Source: Flavobacterium algicola
Lineage (GTDB): Bacteria; Bacteroidota; Bacteroidia; Flavobacteriales; Flavobacteriaceae
Reading direction: 5' to 3'
Assembly: GCF_022399565.1 (NCBI RefSeq)
Contig: NZ_JAJTUT010000002.1
Coordinates: forward strand, 186,001 to 250,000
DNA length: 64,000 nucleotides
The position numbers were made by a program, and so were the translations under genes. Shown here in pieces: positions 1 to 9,226 of this stretch; the stretch's first letter is position 1; each line of letters begins with the position of its first letter. The notes beneath the pieces were generated by a model. It was not told the origin of the DNA. It was given only the letters and a program-made list of their open reading frames with translations, and did not search any database.

Positions 1-531
1 ATTCGTGTTCCCTTTGTAGCCAAGTGGCCAAAGGTTATTCCGCAAGGGGTTGTTGATAAAAATTCTGCTGTGACGGCAGTTGATTTATTGCCTACATTTT
101 TTGAGGCAGCTGGCATAAAAATGCCAAAAGATTTTAAACCTGACGGAGAAAGTATGATGTCGGCATTTAAAGGGAAAGGGTTAAAAAGGAATAAGCCAAT
201 TTTCTGGGAATGGAGAGGTGGCGACAGTCAATTTTATACATGGCCAACATTGGGAGTTAGAGACGGTGATTATAAATTGGTTGTCGATGTTACAGGCAAT
301 AAATACGAGCTGTATAATGTTAAAAAAGATTGGAAAGAAGAAAATAATCTTGCTATTAATGATCCTAAAAAAGCAAAGGAACTTCTGAACTTAGTAGGGG
401 AATGGAAAAAAACTCTTCCAGAAAAACCGAGAGAAAGCTGTTTATCATCTGCAAGAACCAAAGTGAAGTCTACAGATAAAAAGGCTAAAGCTAATAAGGT
501 AAAAAATAAAAAGGTTGATGACGAGGATTAA
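1..531 (+). CDS. Sulfatase (S1 family), C-terminal part, cut by window edge
   Basis: The reading frame is open from base 1 and ends at TAA 529-531, so only about the last 176 residues are present. The segment is the C-terminal part of an alkaline-phosphatase-fold sulfatase: 'RVPFVAKWP' and 'AVDLLPTFFEAAG' are the usual segments that follow the metal-binding core. It closely resembles the C-terminus of the sulfatase at 13262-14638 (shared 'DGES', 'LLPTF', 'WPxxxxxxxxxK'), so the two are probably paralogues. The tail is unusually rich in Lys and Asp (about the last 30 residues). The catalytic Cys motif lies outside the window. It sits 118 bp upstream of a GH29 fucosidase and belongs to the same locus. 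Confidence 0.9.
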   Translation: MRVPFVAKWPKVIPQGVVDKNSAVTAVDLLPTFFEAAGIKMPKDFKPDGESMMSAFKGKGLKRNKPIFWEWRGGDSQFYTWPTLGVRDGDYKLVVDVTGNKYELYNVKKDWKEENNLAINDPKKAKELLNLVGEWKKTLPEKPRESCLSSARTKVKSTDKKAKANKVKNKKVDDED

Positions 532-649
532 TATCTTTTTCTAAATTTTCTTCAACTGAAAAAAAATAGTACTGTCTATAATAAAGACAATCTATAATTA
601 CTCCCATTTTAAAATGAAATCTGGGTTAAAATGAAAATATAACATAAAG

Positions 650-2113
650 ATGAAAAAAATAATTTCACTAGCTTTTCTATCCGTATTATTGAGTTGTAGC
701 TCTAATAAGTCGCAAACTTATGAACAAATGAATGCTTCGAAAACAAAATCAGAAGAGGCATTTAACGATGCTAAATTTGGAATGTTTATTCACTGGGGAT
801 TGTATGCGATTCCTGGTGGAATATGGAAAGGAAAAAAAATGGAAGAATTAAAAGGACCTAAGGTGGCGGAGTGGATTCAATTTGCTGCTCAAATTCCAAG
901 AGCAGAGTATGCCGAATTAGCAAAGCAATTTAATCCAACGCAGTTTGATGCAGAAGCTATAGCCAAATTGGCAAAAGATGCTGGAATGAAATACTTGGTG
1001 GTTACTTCAAAACATCACGATGGCTTTGCGATGTATGATTCAAAAGTGAGCCAATTTGATATTGTAGATGCTACTCCTTATAAAAAAGATGTAGTACAAC
1101 AATTGTATAACGCATGCGAGGAACAAAAAATTGATTTTGGCTTGTACTATTCTCATAACATTGACTGGGCAGATGGTAACGATAGTGGTTATGCAGAGCT
1201 AGTAGCATCTGGACTTGAAATGAATGAAAAAGCCAAACGCAAAGCAGGAGTCAATACATGGGATCCAAGTCCAAATACTTTTACAGAATATTTGAATGAC
1301 AAAGCATACCCACAAGTCAAAGAAATCTTGACCAAATTCCCCCACTTGACCACTTTATGGTATGACTTTGGGAATTACGTTACACCAGATGAGAGTTTGA
1401 AATTTTATAAAATCGCTTATGATATTCAGCCTAAAATGCTAGTAAATTCAAGAGTAGGTAATGAATTGGGTGATTTTGATATTCCGGGAGATAATGTGAT
1501 CCCGCAAGATCATTTGTCGATTACAAAACCTTGGCAAACAGTAGGTACAACGAACAATTCTTGGGGCTATAATTCCTATGACGATAACTGGAAATCTGTA
1601 AAAGAATTACTATTCTGGTTGACAGAAATTGTAAGCAAGGGCGGAAATTATATGCTGAATATAGGACCAGATGCAACCGGTCACGTTCCGACACAATCGG
1701 TGAATAATCTTCTTGAAGTAGGGAATTGGTTAAAAATAAATGGTGACGCAATTTACGACACGAGAAAATGGAAAGTGACTCATGAAGGACCTACAAATCT
1801 GGAAATGAATGGAACTCATGATCGAGTAAATAAAAAAGATATCAAATTTGAATTTACTCCAGAAGATTTTTGGTTTACAAAAAAGGACAATAATTTATTT
1901 GTAATTGCCTTAGAATATGCCAAAGAGCCGATACTAATTAAAAGTTTAACCAAAGAAAATGCTGGAAAGATAAAAAGGGTAAGTCAACTAGAAAACCAAA
2001 CGCAATTGAAGTGGAAACAAACGGAAAATGGGCTGGAAGTGACTCTAGATCAAAATAATTACAATTCAAACGGATATGCCCTTAAAATTGAATTTGCAGA
2101 AAAATTAAAATAG
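650..2113 (+). CDS. Alpha-L-fucosidase, GH29, lipoprotein
   Basis: 487 aa. The N-terminus is a lipoprotein signal (lipobox LLSCS, Cys16), so the enzyme is probably surface or periplasmic and lipid-anchored. GH29 hallmarks are 'KFGMFIHWG' (res. 42-50), '[13 protein letters not shown]' (118-130) and 'LWYDFG' (236-241), whose Asp239 is the likely nucleophile. The family removes terminal alpha-L-fucose with retention. The C-terminal ~100 residues form the usual beta-sandwich. The stop is 10 bp before the next gene, so it is co-transcribed with the SGNH esterase and the sulfatase that follow. Fucose linkage cannot be predicted from sequence. Confidence 0.93.
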   Translation: MKKIISLAFLSVLLSCSSNKSQTYEQMNASKTKSEEAFNDAKFGMFIHWGLYAIPGGIWKGKKMEELKGPKVAEWIQFAAQIPRAEYAELAKQFNPTQFDAEAIAKLAKDAGMKYLVVTSKHHDGFAMYDSKVSQFDIVDATPYKKDVVQQLYNACEEQKIDFGLYYSHNIDWADGNDSGYAELVASGLEMNEKAKRKAGVNTWDPSPNTFTEYLNDKAYPQVKEILTKFPHLTTLWYDFGNYVTPDESLKFYKIAYDIQPKMLVNSRVGNELGDFDIPGDNVIPQDHLSITKPWQTVGTTNNSWGYNSYDDNWKSVKELLFWLTEIVSKGGNYMLNIGPDATGHVPTQSVNNLLEVGNWLKINGDAIYDTRKWKVTHEGPTNLEMNGTHDRVNKKDIKFEFTPEDFWFTKKDNNLFVIALEYAKEPILIKSLTKENAGKIKRVSQLENQTQLKWKQTENGLEVTLDQNNYNSNGYALKIEFAEKLK

Positions 2114-2123
2114 GTATTGTACT

Positions 2124-2987
2124 ATGGAACATTCAAATAGAAGAAAATTTATAAAAACGATAAGCATACTAGGTCTTGTCCCTTTCATTCCTATCGATTT
2201 ATTAGGAGCTACAAATCTAGGATCCTGCAATGTTTGCAAAGAAGCATGGAACGGCTTGAGTAAAATGAATGAAACGAGATATCAGTTTAGATATATAGAA
2301 CCTTCAAGTTTACCAAACGTATTTCTTTATGGAGATTCCATCTCAATAGGATATACAGAATATGTAAGGGCATCATTAAAAGGAAAAGCAAATGTGATGC
2401 GCTTGCATGTTAACGGAGGTTCAAGTCATGATCTTTTTTTGAAGATGGAAGCGTTTAGGAAAGCTATGTTCCAACCTGATTTAAAAGGAGGATGGAATTT
2501 TGAATGGGATGTTATTCATTTCAACGTTGGGCTACACGATTTAAAATATGTGGCAAATAAGGTTGATCTAGACAAAGTAAACGGAAAATTGGTATCTACT
2601 CTTGCAGTTTATGAGAATAAACTTCGTGAAAATATTAAGTATTTAAAAACTACTTATCCCAATGCGAAACTCATATTTGCAACAACAACAGTAGTTCCTG
2701 ATGGCGAACCAGGAAGATTTAAAGATGGTGAATTGAAATACAATGAGGTAGCTCTCAAAGTGCTTAAGGAATATCCAGAGATTAGAGTTAATAATTTGCA
2801 TGATCTTTCGATTCCGATAATAAAGAAATATCAAGATAAACTAGGAAGCGTACATTATCTGCCAGAGGGTTATAGATTACTTGGTATAGAAGTGGCAAAA
2901 CAAATTGCGAAGGTTTTAGATGTACCAACTGTCGAATGTCCTTCTGCTGCAGTAATCGAAAAAGAATTTAAAGAATACGAAAAATAA
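2124..2987 (+). CDS. SGNH/GDSL-type hydrolase with Tat-like signal, probable carbohydrate esterase
   Basis: 287 aa. Block I is 'LYGDSISIGY' (res. ~68-77, nucleophile Ser in GDSI). A Gly/Asn block is 'LHVNGGSSHD', a third block is 'HFNVGLHDL', and the C-terminal catalytic His lies in 'SVHYLPEGY', in place of the usual DxxH. The start 'SNRRKFIK' fits the twin-arginine export consensus, unlike the Sec/lipoprotein signals of its neighbours. Family members deacylate sugars; in this fucosidase/sulfatase operon (10 bp after GH29, 20 bp before a sulfatase) an acetyl-esterase acting on an algal glycan is likely. The acyl group is an inference. Confidence 0.75.
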   Translation: MEHSNRRKFIKTISILGLVPFIPIDLLGATNLGSCNVCKEAWNGLSKMNETRYQFRYIEPSSLPNVFLYGDSISIGYTEYVRASLKGKANVMRLHVNGGSSHDLFLKMEAFRKAMFQPDLKGGWNFEWDVIHFNVGLHDLKYVANKVDLDKVNGKLVSTLAVYENKLRENIKYLKTTYPNAKLIFATTTVVPDGEPGRFKDGELKYNEVALKVLKEYPEIRVNNLHDLSIPIIKKYQDKLGSVHYLPEGYRLLGIEVAKQIAKVLDVPTVECPSAAVIEKEFKEYEK

Positions 2988-3007
2988 ATTATTTTAAATA
3001 CAATAAT

Positions 3008-4504
3008 ATGTCCAATTATAGAAAAACGATCTGTTTAGTTGTAAGTATGACTTCATTACTATTTCATTCTTGTGATGCGCAAAATAAAGTGGAGAAGAAA
3101 CCGAATATAATTTTCTTTTTTACAGATGATCAATCCTATGATTCAATGAAATATTTTGGAAATCCAAATACCAAAACACCTAATCTAGACAAACTAGCGG
3201 AAAGTGGGGTCGCATTTTTGAGACATTATAATACAACAGCTATTTGTATGGCAAGTAGAGCGCAAGTAATGACAGGCTTATACGAATACAAGACGGGCTG
3301 TAATTTTGATCGAGGCGCTTTGGGAACGAGGCAATGGTCAACATCTTATCCATTATTATTGAAAGAAGCAGGTTACCGAGTGGGTTTTGGGGGGAAATTT
3401 GGTTTTTCTATTTCAGATACTAGCGACGATTTTGGGAAAGAGGGCGAAGCAGCAGAAAAAGACTTTGATTTTTGGGTAGGCAGTCCAGGTCAAACTTCGT
3501 ATATGACCAAAGAGAATAAATCTATGGCAAAATATGCGGAACAATATCCACATTCGACACGAGCGTACGGAGCAGCAACTATCGATTTTATAAATGAATC
3601 TGTAAAAGGCGATCAACCATTTTGCATGAGTGTTTTCTTTAAAGCCCCTCATAAACCTGCAGAACCAGACCCTGTTTTTGACACAGTTTATAAAAATACA
3701 GTATTTAGAAAACTTCCTAATTTTGGTAGAGAAGCTGGTAAACATTTAGCAGAACAATCTAGAATGGGAAGACAATATGGCCGCTTTGTAGAATGGGGCT
3801 ATGATAAGGAAGATACTTACCAAGAAGAATTACGCAAATACAACCAATTGATTTATGGAGTAGATTATGCTATAGGTATGATTATGGACCAGTTAAAAAA
3901 ACTAAAAATAGATGACAACACCATCATTGTTTTTGCCTCAGACAATGGTTATTTTAATGGGTCGCATGGACTAGGATCGAAAGAACTTCCTTATGAAGAA
4001 AGTGCTCGTGCTCCACTTATTATTGTTGATCCTCGAATGGATAAAAAATTTAAAGGAAAACAAACCAGTTCTTTATCGGCAAATGTAGATATCACAGCGA
4101 CGATTCTTGACTTTGCTGGAATCAAAGCACCAACGGTTTATGACGGTAAAAGCTTGAGACCAATATTAAGCAATACTCAATTGGAATCAAGAACATCGCT
4201 TCCTATCGTTCAAGTTTGGGGACCAAAAGCGACATATTGCTTGACCGTTATGGAAAAACAATACAAATACATTTATTGGAACTTTAAAGATGAAGCAAAA
4301 GGAATTCATCCCACCGAAGAATTATTTGATATTATAAATGATCCTTATGAAATGAAAAACTTAGCCAGTAGTACCGAATTTAAGTCGCAACTTATCAAAA
4401 TGAGAGCACTGTATGATAAACAGCTGGATCATTGGAAAAAAGAAGGGGTAAAAAATCATGGCTATGATGAAGCTCAAGCGGCATTGGTTAGAAAAGTACA
4501 ATAA
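3008..4504 (+). CDS. Sulfatase (S1 family), formylglycine-dependent
   Basis: 498 aa with a signal sequence that looks like a lipoprotein (LLFHSC, Cys22). The metal-binding start 'FFFTDDQS' is followed by the maturation motif CMASR (Cys80), an accepted variant with Ala instead of Pro at +2. A second metal site is 'FASDNGYFNGSHG' (around res. 311-323). It hydrolyses sulfate esters once Cys80 becomes formylglycine; the maturase is not in this window. It lies inside the operon, 20 bp after the esterase and 19 bp before the interrupted GH29. Substrate position (2-O, 3-O, 4-O) cannot be read from the sequence. Confidence 0.93.
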   Translation: MSNYRKTICLVVSMTSLLFHSCDAQNKVEKKPNIIFFFTDDQSYDSMKYFGNPNTKTPNLDKLAESGVAFLRHYNTTAICMASRAQVMTGLYEYKTGCNFDRGALGTRQWSTSYPLLLKEAGYRVGFGGKFGFSISDTSDDFGKEGEAAEKDFDFWVGSPGQTSYMTKENKSMAKYAEQYPHSTRAYGAATIDFINESVKGDQPFCMSVFFKAPHKPAEPDPVFDTVYKNTVFRKLPNFGREAGKHLAEQSRMGRQYGRFVEWGYDKEDTYQEELRKYNQLIYGVDYAIGMIMDQLKKLKIDDNTIIVFASDNGYFNGSHGLGSKELPYEESARAPLIIVDPRMDKKFKGKQTSSLSANVDITATILDFAGIKAPTVYDGKSLRPILSNTQLESRTSLPIVQVWGPKATYCLTVMEKQYKYIYWNFKDEAKGIHPTEELFDIINDPYEMKNLASSTEFKSQLIKMRALYDKQLDHWKKEGVKNHGYDEAQAALVRKVQ

Positions 4505-4523
4505 ACTATTATTCAAAAAAAAA

Positions 4524-6044
4524 ATGAAGTATATATCTCGAGCTTTAACAATCATAGTTATCCTTTGTCAACTTCATGCGAGCGGCCAAGAGATAGGGGC
4601 TGCAAAAGTAATTAATCCAGCACCGACGAATGGTAAAATTAAGGCCAATTGGGAGTCGATGGCTGCCCATTATAAAGTTCCTGAATGGTTGGTGGATGGA
4701 AAATTAGGGGTTTGGTTTCATTGGGGAATTCCATCGTCTGTTGATGAGGATCGTCCGAACGATGGCTCTTGGTACGGTCGTAACATGTACGGCGGGGGTA
4801 AGAAACAGGCCGAAGTACTATCAGCATGGCACATTAAACGCTACGGTCCACTTGAAACTTACGGTTATGAGAAATTAATTCCTGATTTTAAAGGTGAAAA
4901 ATGGGATCCTGAAGCTTTGGTTGCTTTTGTAAAAGAAAATGGAGCTCGCTTCATTATGCCGGTGGCTACGCATCATGATAATTTTGATATGTATGATTCT
5001 TCCAATCCTTGGAATTCGGTGGCTATGGGGCCACATCGTGATGTTTTAGGAGAATGGAAAAAAGCAGCAATGAAATATGGATTAAAATTTGGAATTTCAA
5101 CGCATCTCTATTGGTCTCCAGGTTGGTGGCGCCCTGCCCGTAAGTACCAAAAAGAAGGCACTTTGGAGTGAAAGCTTTTTAATATGGATTACGACCCAGT
5201 AAATTATGCGAGTCAAGACAGCTGGAACCAGCATTGGTACAGTCGCTGTTGGGAAATTATCGAAAAATACGATCCGGATATGTTCAATAATGATGCCCCA
5301 TTTCCTAATGAAGACCAAGGTAAAGGCTTGGGTGTTAAACTTTTCTCAGATTATATAAACAGAGATTTAAAAGAAAATAATGGCAAGCAAACCGTTGTAC
5401 TTTCGTTAAAAGATAAGACAGTCAATCGTGCTGCCTTTACCTATAATTTAGAAAGAGGTGCCGCCGATGAAATTAAGACAGAACCTTGGTTGTGGGCTAC
5501 CGATCTTTCGGGAAATTGGTTCTATAGCAAAAATTCTGTCAATAAAATGAGCGTTCCAGTAATGGTGGCTAATGCGGTTGATGCGATTAGTAAAAACGGA
5601 GTGGTAATGCTCAATATTGCCTTAAAAGGAGACGGAACTATCCCAGAAAAGCAAATTACCTATTTAACAGCGTTTGGAGATTTTCTAAAAATAAATGGAG
5701 AGGGAATTTATGGAAGCCGTGCTTGGAAAACCTTTGGTGAAGGACCATTGGAGGTAAAAGATGGACGTCAAGGAGAAAACCACGAAGATTATTCACAGCA
5801 AGATATTCGATTTACCATGAGAGATGGGGTGCTATATGCTTATGTTTTAGCACCTCCAACCAAAGATATTGTGATTAAAACCTTGGCGAAAGGCGGAATA
5901 TTAGATAAAAAAATCGCAAATATCATATTGATGGGCAGTACAGAAAAATTGCAATGGAATCAAAGTAATGAAGCCGTAACAATAAAATTACCGAAGGATA
6001 TTGCCAATCAAATTGTTATCGGGTTTAAAATAGAATTAAAGTAA
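4524..6044 (+). pseudogene. GH29 alpha-L-fucosidase interrupted by an in-frame TGA
   Basis: The frame starting at ATG 4524 (signal peptide up to ASGQ, about res. 21) runs as a normal GH29 enzyme: 'LGVWFHWGIPS', 'PVATHHDNFDMYDS', 'STHLYWSPGWWRP'. It meets TGA at 5169-5171 (codon 216), and the same frame then continues to 6044. GH29 similarity carries on immediately after the stop (KLFNMDYDP, 'DPDMFNNDAPFP' with the expected nucleophile Asp), so no residues are missing. A single TGG-to-TGA change (Trp) explains it. A terminated product would lack the nucleophile and be inactive. Without the stop the protein would be ~506 aa, normal for the family. Flanking genes are intact, so this is a recent nonsense mutation or a sequencing error. 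Confidence 0.85.
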
Positions 6045-6062
6045 TTTATAAAAGACCTAGAA

Positions 6063-7652
6063 ATGAAATTTATTTTGCACGTTTATTTGGCATTGGTTGC
6101 ATTAGGAACTTTTGCGCAGTCCAAGAAATTACAAGATAAAAAACCCAATATCATCTATATACTGACAGATGATTTAGGAATCGGAGATGTGAGTTTTTAC
6201 AATGAAAATAGTAAAATCAGCACGCCCAATATTGATAAAATGGGTGCGGAAGGGATGAAATTTACTGATGCACATACATCCTCTTCTGTGTGTACTCCTA
6301 CACGATACAGTATTATGACAGGTCGTTACAACTGGAGAACACCATTGAAGAGTTTTGTATTATGGGGAGATTCTCCAATGTTGATAAAGGACAATCGATT
6401 AACTGTCGCTCAATTATTAAAAAATAATGGTTACCAAACAGCTTGTATTGGTAAATGGCATTTGGGACTGAATTGGTCAATGAAAGATGGTAGCAAAGAA
6501 TTTGATTATTTTTCTGATGTGGATGATAGGCTGGATGTAGATAAAATCGATTTCTCAAAACCCTTGAAAAAAGGTGCTTTGAACGTAGGTTTTGATTATT
6601 CGTATATGATTTCGGCTTCTTTAAATATGCCTCCATTTGTATATATCGAAAATGATAAAGTGGTAGAGCAGCCCGATGGAGTTTCAGAAAAGAAGCGAAC
6701 TAAAGACGGATACAGTACTTGGATAAAAGGGCCTATTTCAAATGATTTTGACCACGAGCAAGTTTTGCCTGTTTTTGTAAAAAAAGCACAAGCTTATATT
6801 CAAGAGAAAGCAAAAGAAGAAAAACCCTTTTTCCTTTATCTTCCTTTGGCTGCACCGCACAATCCTATCTTACCAATAGCACCTTGGGCAGGCAGGAGCA
6901 ACATTAATCCGTATGCAGATTTTGTTGTCATGATTGATGATTTAATGGGCGATTTATTTAAAACTATCAAAGACAGTGGTATTGCAGAAAATACAATTAT
7001 AATTTTTACGAGCGACAATGGTTGCGCTGCCAATGCAAATATTGGCGTACTCAAAGAAAAAGGACACAACCCAAGTTACATCTATAGCGGAATAAAAGGA
7101 AGTATTTTGGAAGGTGGTCACCGTGTACCTTTTTTAGTAAAATGGCCAAAAGGAATTAAAGCAAATACGGTTTCTAACGAAACAATTTGTACCGCAGATT
7201 TTATGGCTACCTGCGCGGATTTAGTAAACTATAAATTGAAAGATAATGAAGCAGAAGATAGTTATAGTTTGATTCCATTATTTAATCAGAAAAATGGATT
7301 TAAAAGAGAAGAAACCATTCACCATGATAAAGCCGGTCTGTTTGCTATTCGAAAAGGAGATTGGAAACTAGTAGTGGAACCTGTTGCGGATAAGTCCGAT
7401 TCAGATAAAAAGAAAAAATCTAAAAGCTACAGTACTTCTTTCGAAAATATTCTTTACAATCTGAAAAATGATAGTAAGGAAACTAAAAATGTAGCAATTG
7501 AAAATCCGAAGCTTGTAGAAGAGTTAAGGACATTATTGATAAAACAAATTGTTGAAGGTAGAAGCACACCGGGCAAAATTCAGAAAAATGATACCATTTC
7601 ATTTACTTGGGATCAAGCAGCTTTTGCCTTAAACCTTTCGACTAAAAACTAA
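6063..7652 (+). CDS. Sulfatase (S1 family), secreted
   Basis: 529 aa with a Sec signal ending 'ALGTFAQS'. Metal ligands are in 'YILTDDLGIGD' (res. 32-42), the catalytic motif is CTPTR (Cys77), 'GKWHLG' carries the active-site Lys/His, and 'FTSDNG' supplies the second Asp-Asn metal pair. The segment around 'CTADFMATCADL' is the one matched by the relic at 15416-15524. It is most similar in layout to the sulfatases at 24417 and 27318 (SSSVCTP, 'TPGK.QKND' near the end), which suggests expansion by duplication. It lies 18 bp after GH29 and 8 bp before the GH43 frame. Confidence 0.93.
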   Translation: MKFILHVYLALVALGTFAQSKKLQDKKPNIIYILTDDLGIGDVSFYNENSKISTPNIDKMGAEGMKFTDAHTSSSVCTPTRYSIMTGRYNWRTPLKSFVLWGDSPMLIKDNRLTVAQLLKNNGYQTACIGKWHLGLNWSMKDGSKEFDYFSDVDDRLDVDKIDFSKPLKKGALNVGFDYSYMISASLNMPPFVYIENDKVVEQPDGVSEKKRTKDGYSTWIKGPISNDFDHEQVLPVFVKKAQAYIQEKAKEEKPFFLYLPLAAPHNPILPIAPWAGRSNINPYADFVVMIDDLMGDLFKTIKDSGIAENTIIIFTSDNGCAANANIGVLKEKGHNPSYIYSGIKGSILEGGHRVPFLVKWPKGIKANTVSNETICTADFMATCADLVNYKLKDNEAEDSYSLIPLFNQKNGFKREETIHHDKAGLFAIRKGDWKLVVEPVADKSDSDKKKKSKSYSTSFENILYNLKNDSKETKNVAIENPKLVEELRTLLIKQIVEGRSTPGKIQKNDTISFTWDQAAFALNLSTKN

Positions 7653-7678
7653 TCTTATTTATGAATACCTGTACAACG

Positions 7679-9118
7679 ATGAATAAATTCAAAATCATAG
7701 TAATTGTCTTTTTTTTACTGATGGGAAAAATGAGTTCCGCTCAAAATCCAATTCTCAGAGAAAATACTGCTGGATTCTTGTTTGCTGCTGATCCCTCAGC
7801 TGAGGTTTTTGGGGACAAAGTCTATGTGTATTGCTCTCACGATCAGCCTGATGCTACTAATTACGAATCGATGAAAGATTATGTGATCTTAGAATCTTCT
7901 GATATGAAAACTTGGACAAATCATGGTGTTTCCTTAGATCCTCAATTGGATAAAGGGTTTGAATATGCGCAGTCCAATATGAATGCGCCTGATGCTGCTT
8001 ATAAAAAGGGTTGGTATTATTGGTATTTTCCTAGTGATGTAACGCATGTAGGTGTAGCGAAAAGCAAGACTCCCGTAGGACCATGGGAATCTGCAGTTTC
8101 CAATGAGTTCACTACGATCTTTGATCCAACAGTATTTGTGGATGATGACGGTCAGGCCTACATTTTTGGAAATGATCACTGGGTAGACATAGGGGAACCA
8201 GGCTCGCATATAATGGGCGCAAAACTTAAGGAAAATATGATCGAATTAGACGGTCCATGGGTGCGATTAAGTAAAGAAGTTGTGAATGAAGCGGTTCATG
8301 TTTTTAAACGCAATGGAATTTACTATTTCAGTGCACGAGTAGGTCCGGTGACTCAATACTGGATGGCCGATTCACCTTTGCCTCAATATGCAGTTTTTAA
8401 AGGTGAACTAGCTCCAAATTCTCCAGAATCGCCAAATCACACTTCTGTAATTGAATTTAAAAACGAGTGGTACCTCTTTTATCATCGTGGAGATGTCAAT
8501 CATGGCAGCCGCTATAAACGTTCGGTTTGTTTTGATAAAATTACATTTCGCCCCGATGGAACAATAGAACCAGTTGTCTATACTTTGGATAAAGAGGTAG
8601 CAATTACGGTACCTACGTATGCTAAGCGCGTGCCAAAGGAAAACAAAGACAAAATGGTTTCGGACGCAAAAGAAACAAAACTTCTTGAAGACGGAGTCAT
8701 ACGTTATGAGGCAGAAATTTTTGATAACCAACTAGGAATAAAGCTGGAAAACCAGAACGATGGTGATCAAAGGACAGAGATTGTACAACTTTCAAATGGA
8801 GATTGGACAAGTTATAATGATATCAAGTTTGGAAATGGTGATGAACCTTTTTCGTTTCGCGTTCGCATTGCAACTCCAAATGAGGGTGGTGAAATTGTGT
8901 TAAGAGTAAACAGTCCTACAGGGACTATAATTGGTACGATTCCAGTTCCTGCGACAGGAAGCGCTACTAACTATGCTACACTTTCGACCAAAGTGAATAG
9001 AATATTGGGAAGTCAAACTCTCTATCTCTGTTATAGAGGTAAAGGAGATAGTCTTTTAAATTTAAATTGGTTTGAATGGACACCATCATTAAAAAAAATA
9101 AATAAACCAAAAATTTAG
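7679..9118 (+). CDS. GH43-type glycosidase with C-terminal CBM6-like domain
   Basis: About 479 aa from ATG 7679, chosen because it gives a compact signal peptide (to SSAQ); ATG 7661 in the same frame is possible. Five-bladed propeller features: 'FAADPSAEVFG' (first catalytic Asp), 'FDPTVFVDDDG' (second Asp) and 'NEAVHVF' (catalytic Glu). Residues ~345-479 begin 'IRYEAEIFDN' and look like a CBM6 beta-sandwich. GH43 enzymes remove arabinose, xylose or galactose residues; which one applies here is unknown. It is the last gene of a tightly spaced run, followed by a 108-bp gap. Confidence 0.8.
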   Translation: MNKFKIIVIVFFLLMGKMSSAQNPILRENTAGFLFAADPSAEVFGDKVYVYCSHDQPDATNYESMKDYVILESSDMKTWTNHGVSLDPQLDKGFEYAQSNMNAPDAAYKKGWYYWYFPSDVTHVGVAKSKTPVGPWESAVSNEFTTIFDPTVFVDDDGQAYIFGNDHWVDIGEPGSHIMGAKLKENMIELDGPWVRLSKEVVNEAVHVFKRNGIYYFSARVGPVTQYWMADSPLPQYAVFKGELAPNSPESPNHTSVIEFKNEWYLFYHRGDVNHGSRYKRSVCFDKITFRPDGTIEPVVYTLDKEVAITVPTYAKRVPKENKDKMVSDAKETKLLEDGVIRYEAEIFDNQLGIKLENQNDGDQRTEIVQLSNGDWTSYNDIKFGNGDEPFSFRVRIATPNEGGEIVLRVNSPTGTIIGTIPVPATGSATNYATLSTKVNRILGSQTLYLCYRGKGDSLLNLNWFEWTPSLKKINKPKI

Positions 9119-9226
9119 ACAAATTATTTAATCAGGCCGAAAATAGGCAAGACATAAAATTGGGTTCTAAAACAGCAAATTATAAAAAGAAACGAAAAGC
9201 AATTGAATATTAAATAGATAACTACG

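Noticed and set aside
5169..5171. Selenocysteine codon in the GH29 gene
   Set aside because: The family has Trp here, no Sec-dependent GH29 is known, and no hairpin of SECIS type is evident just downstream.
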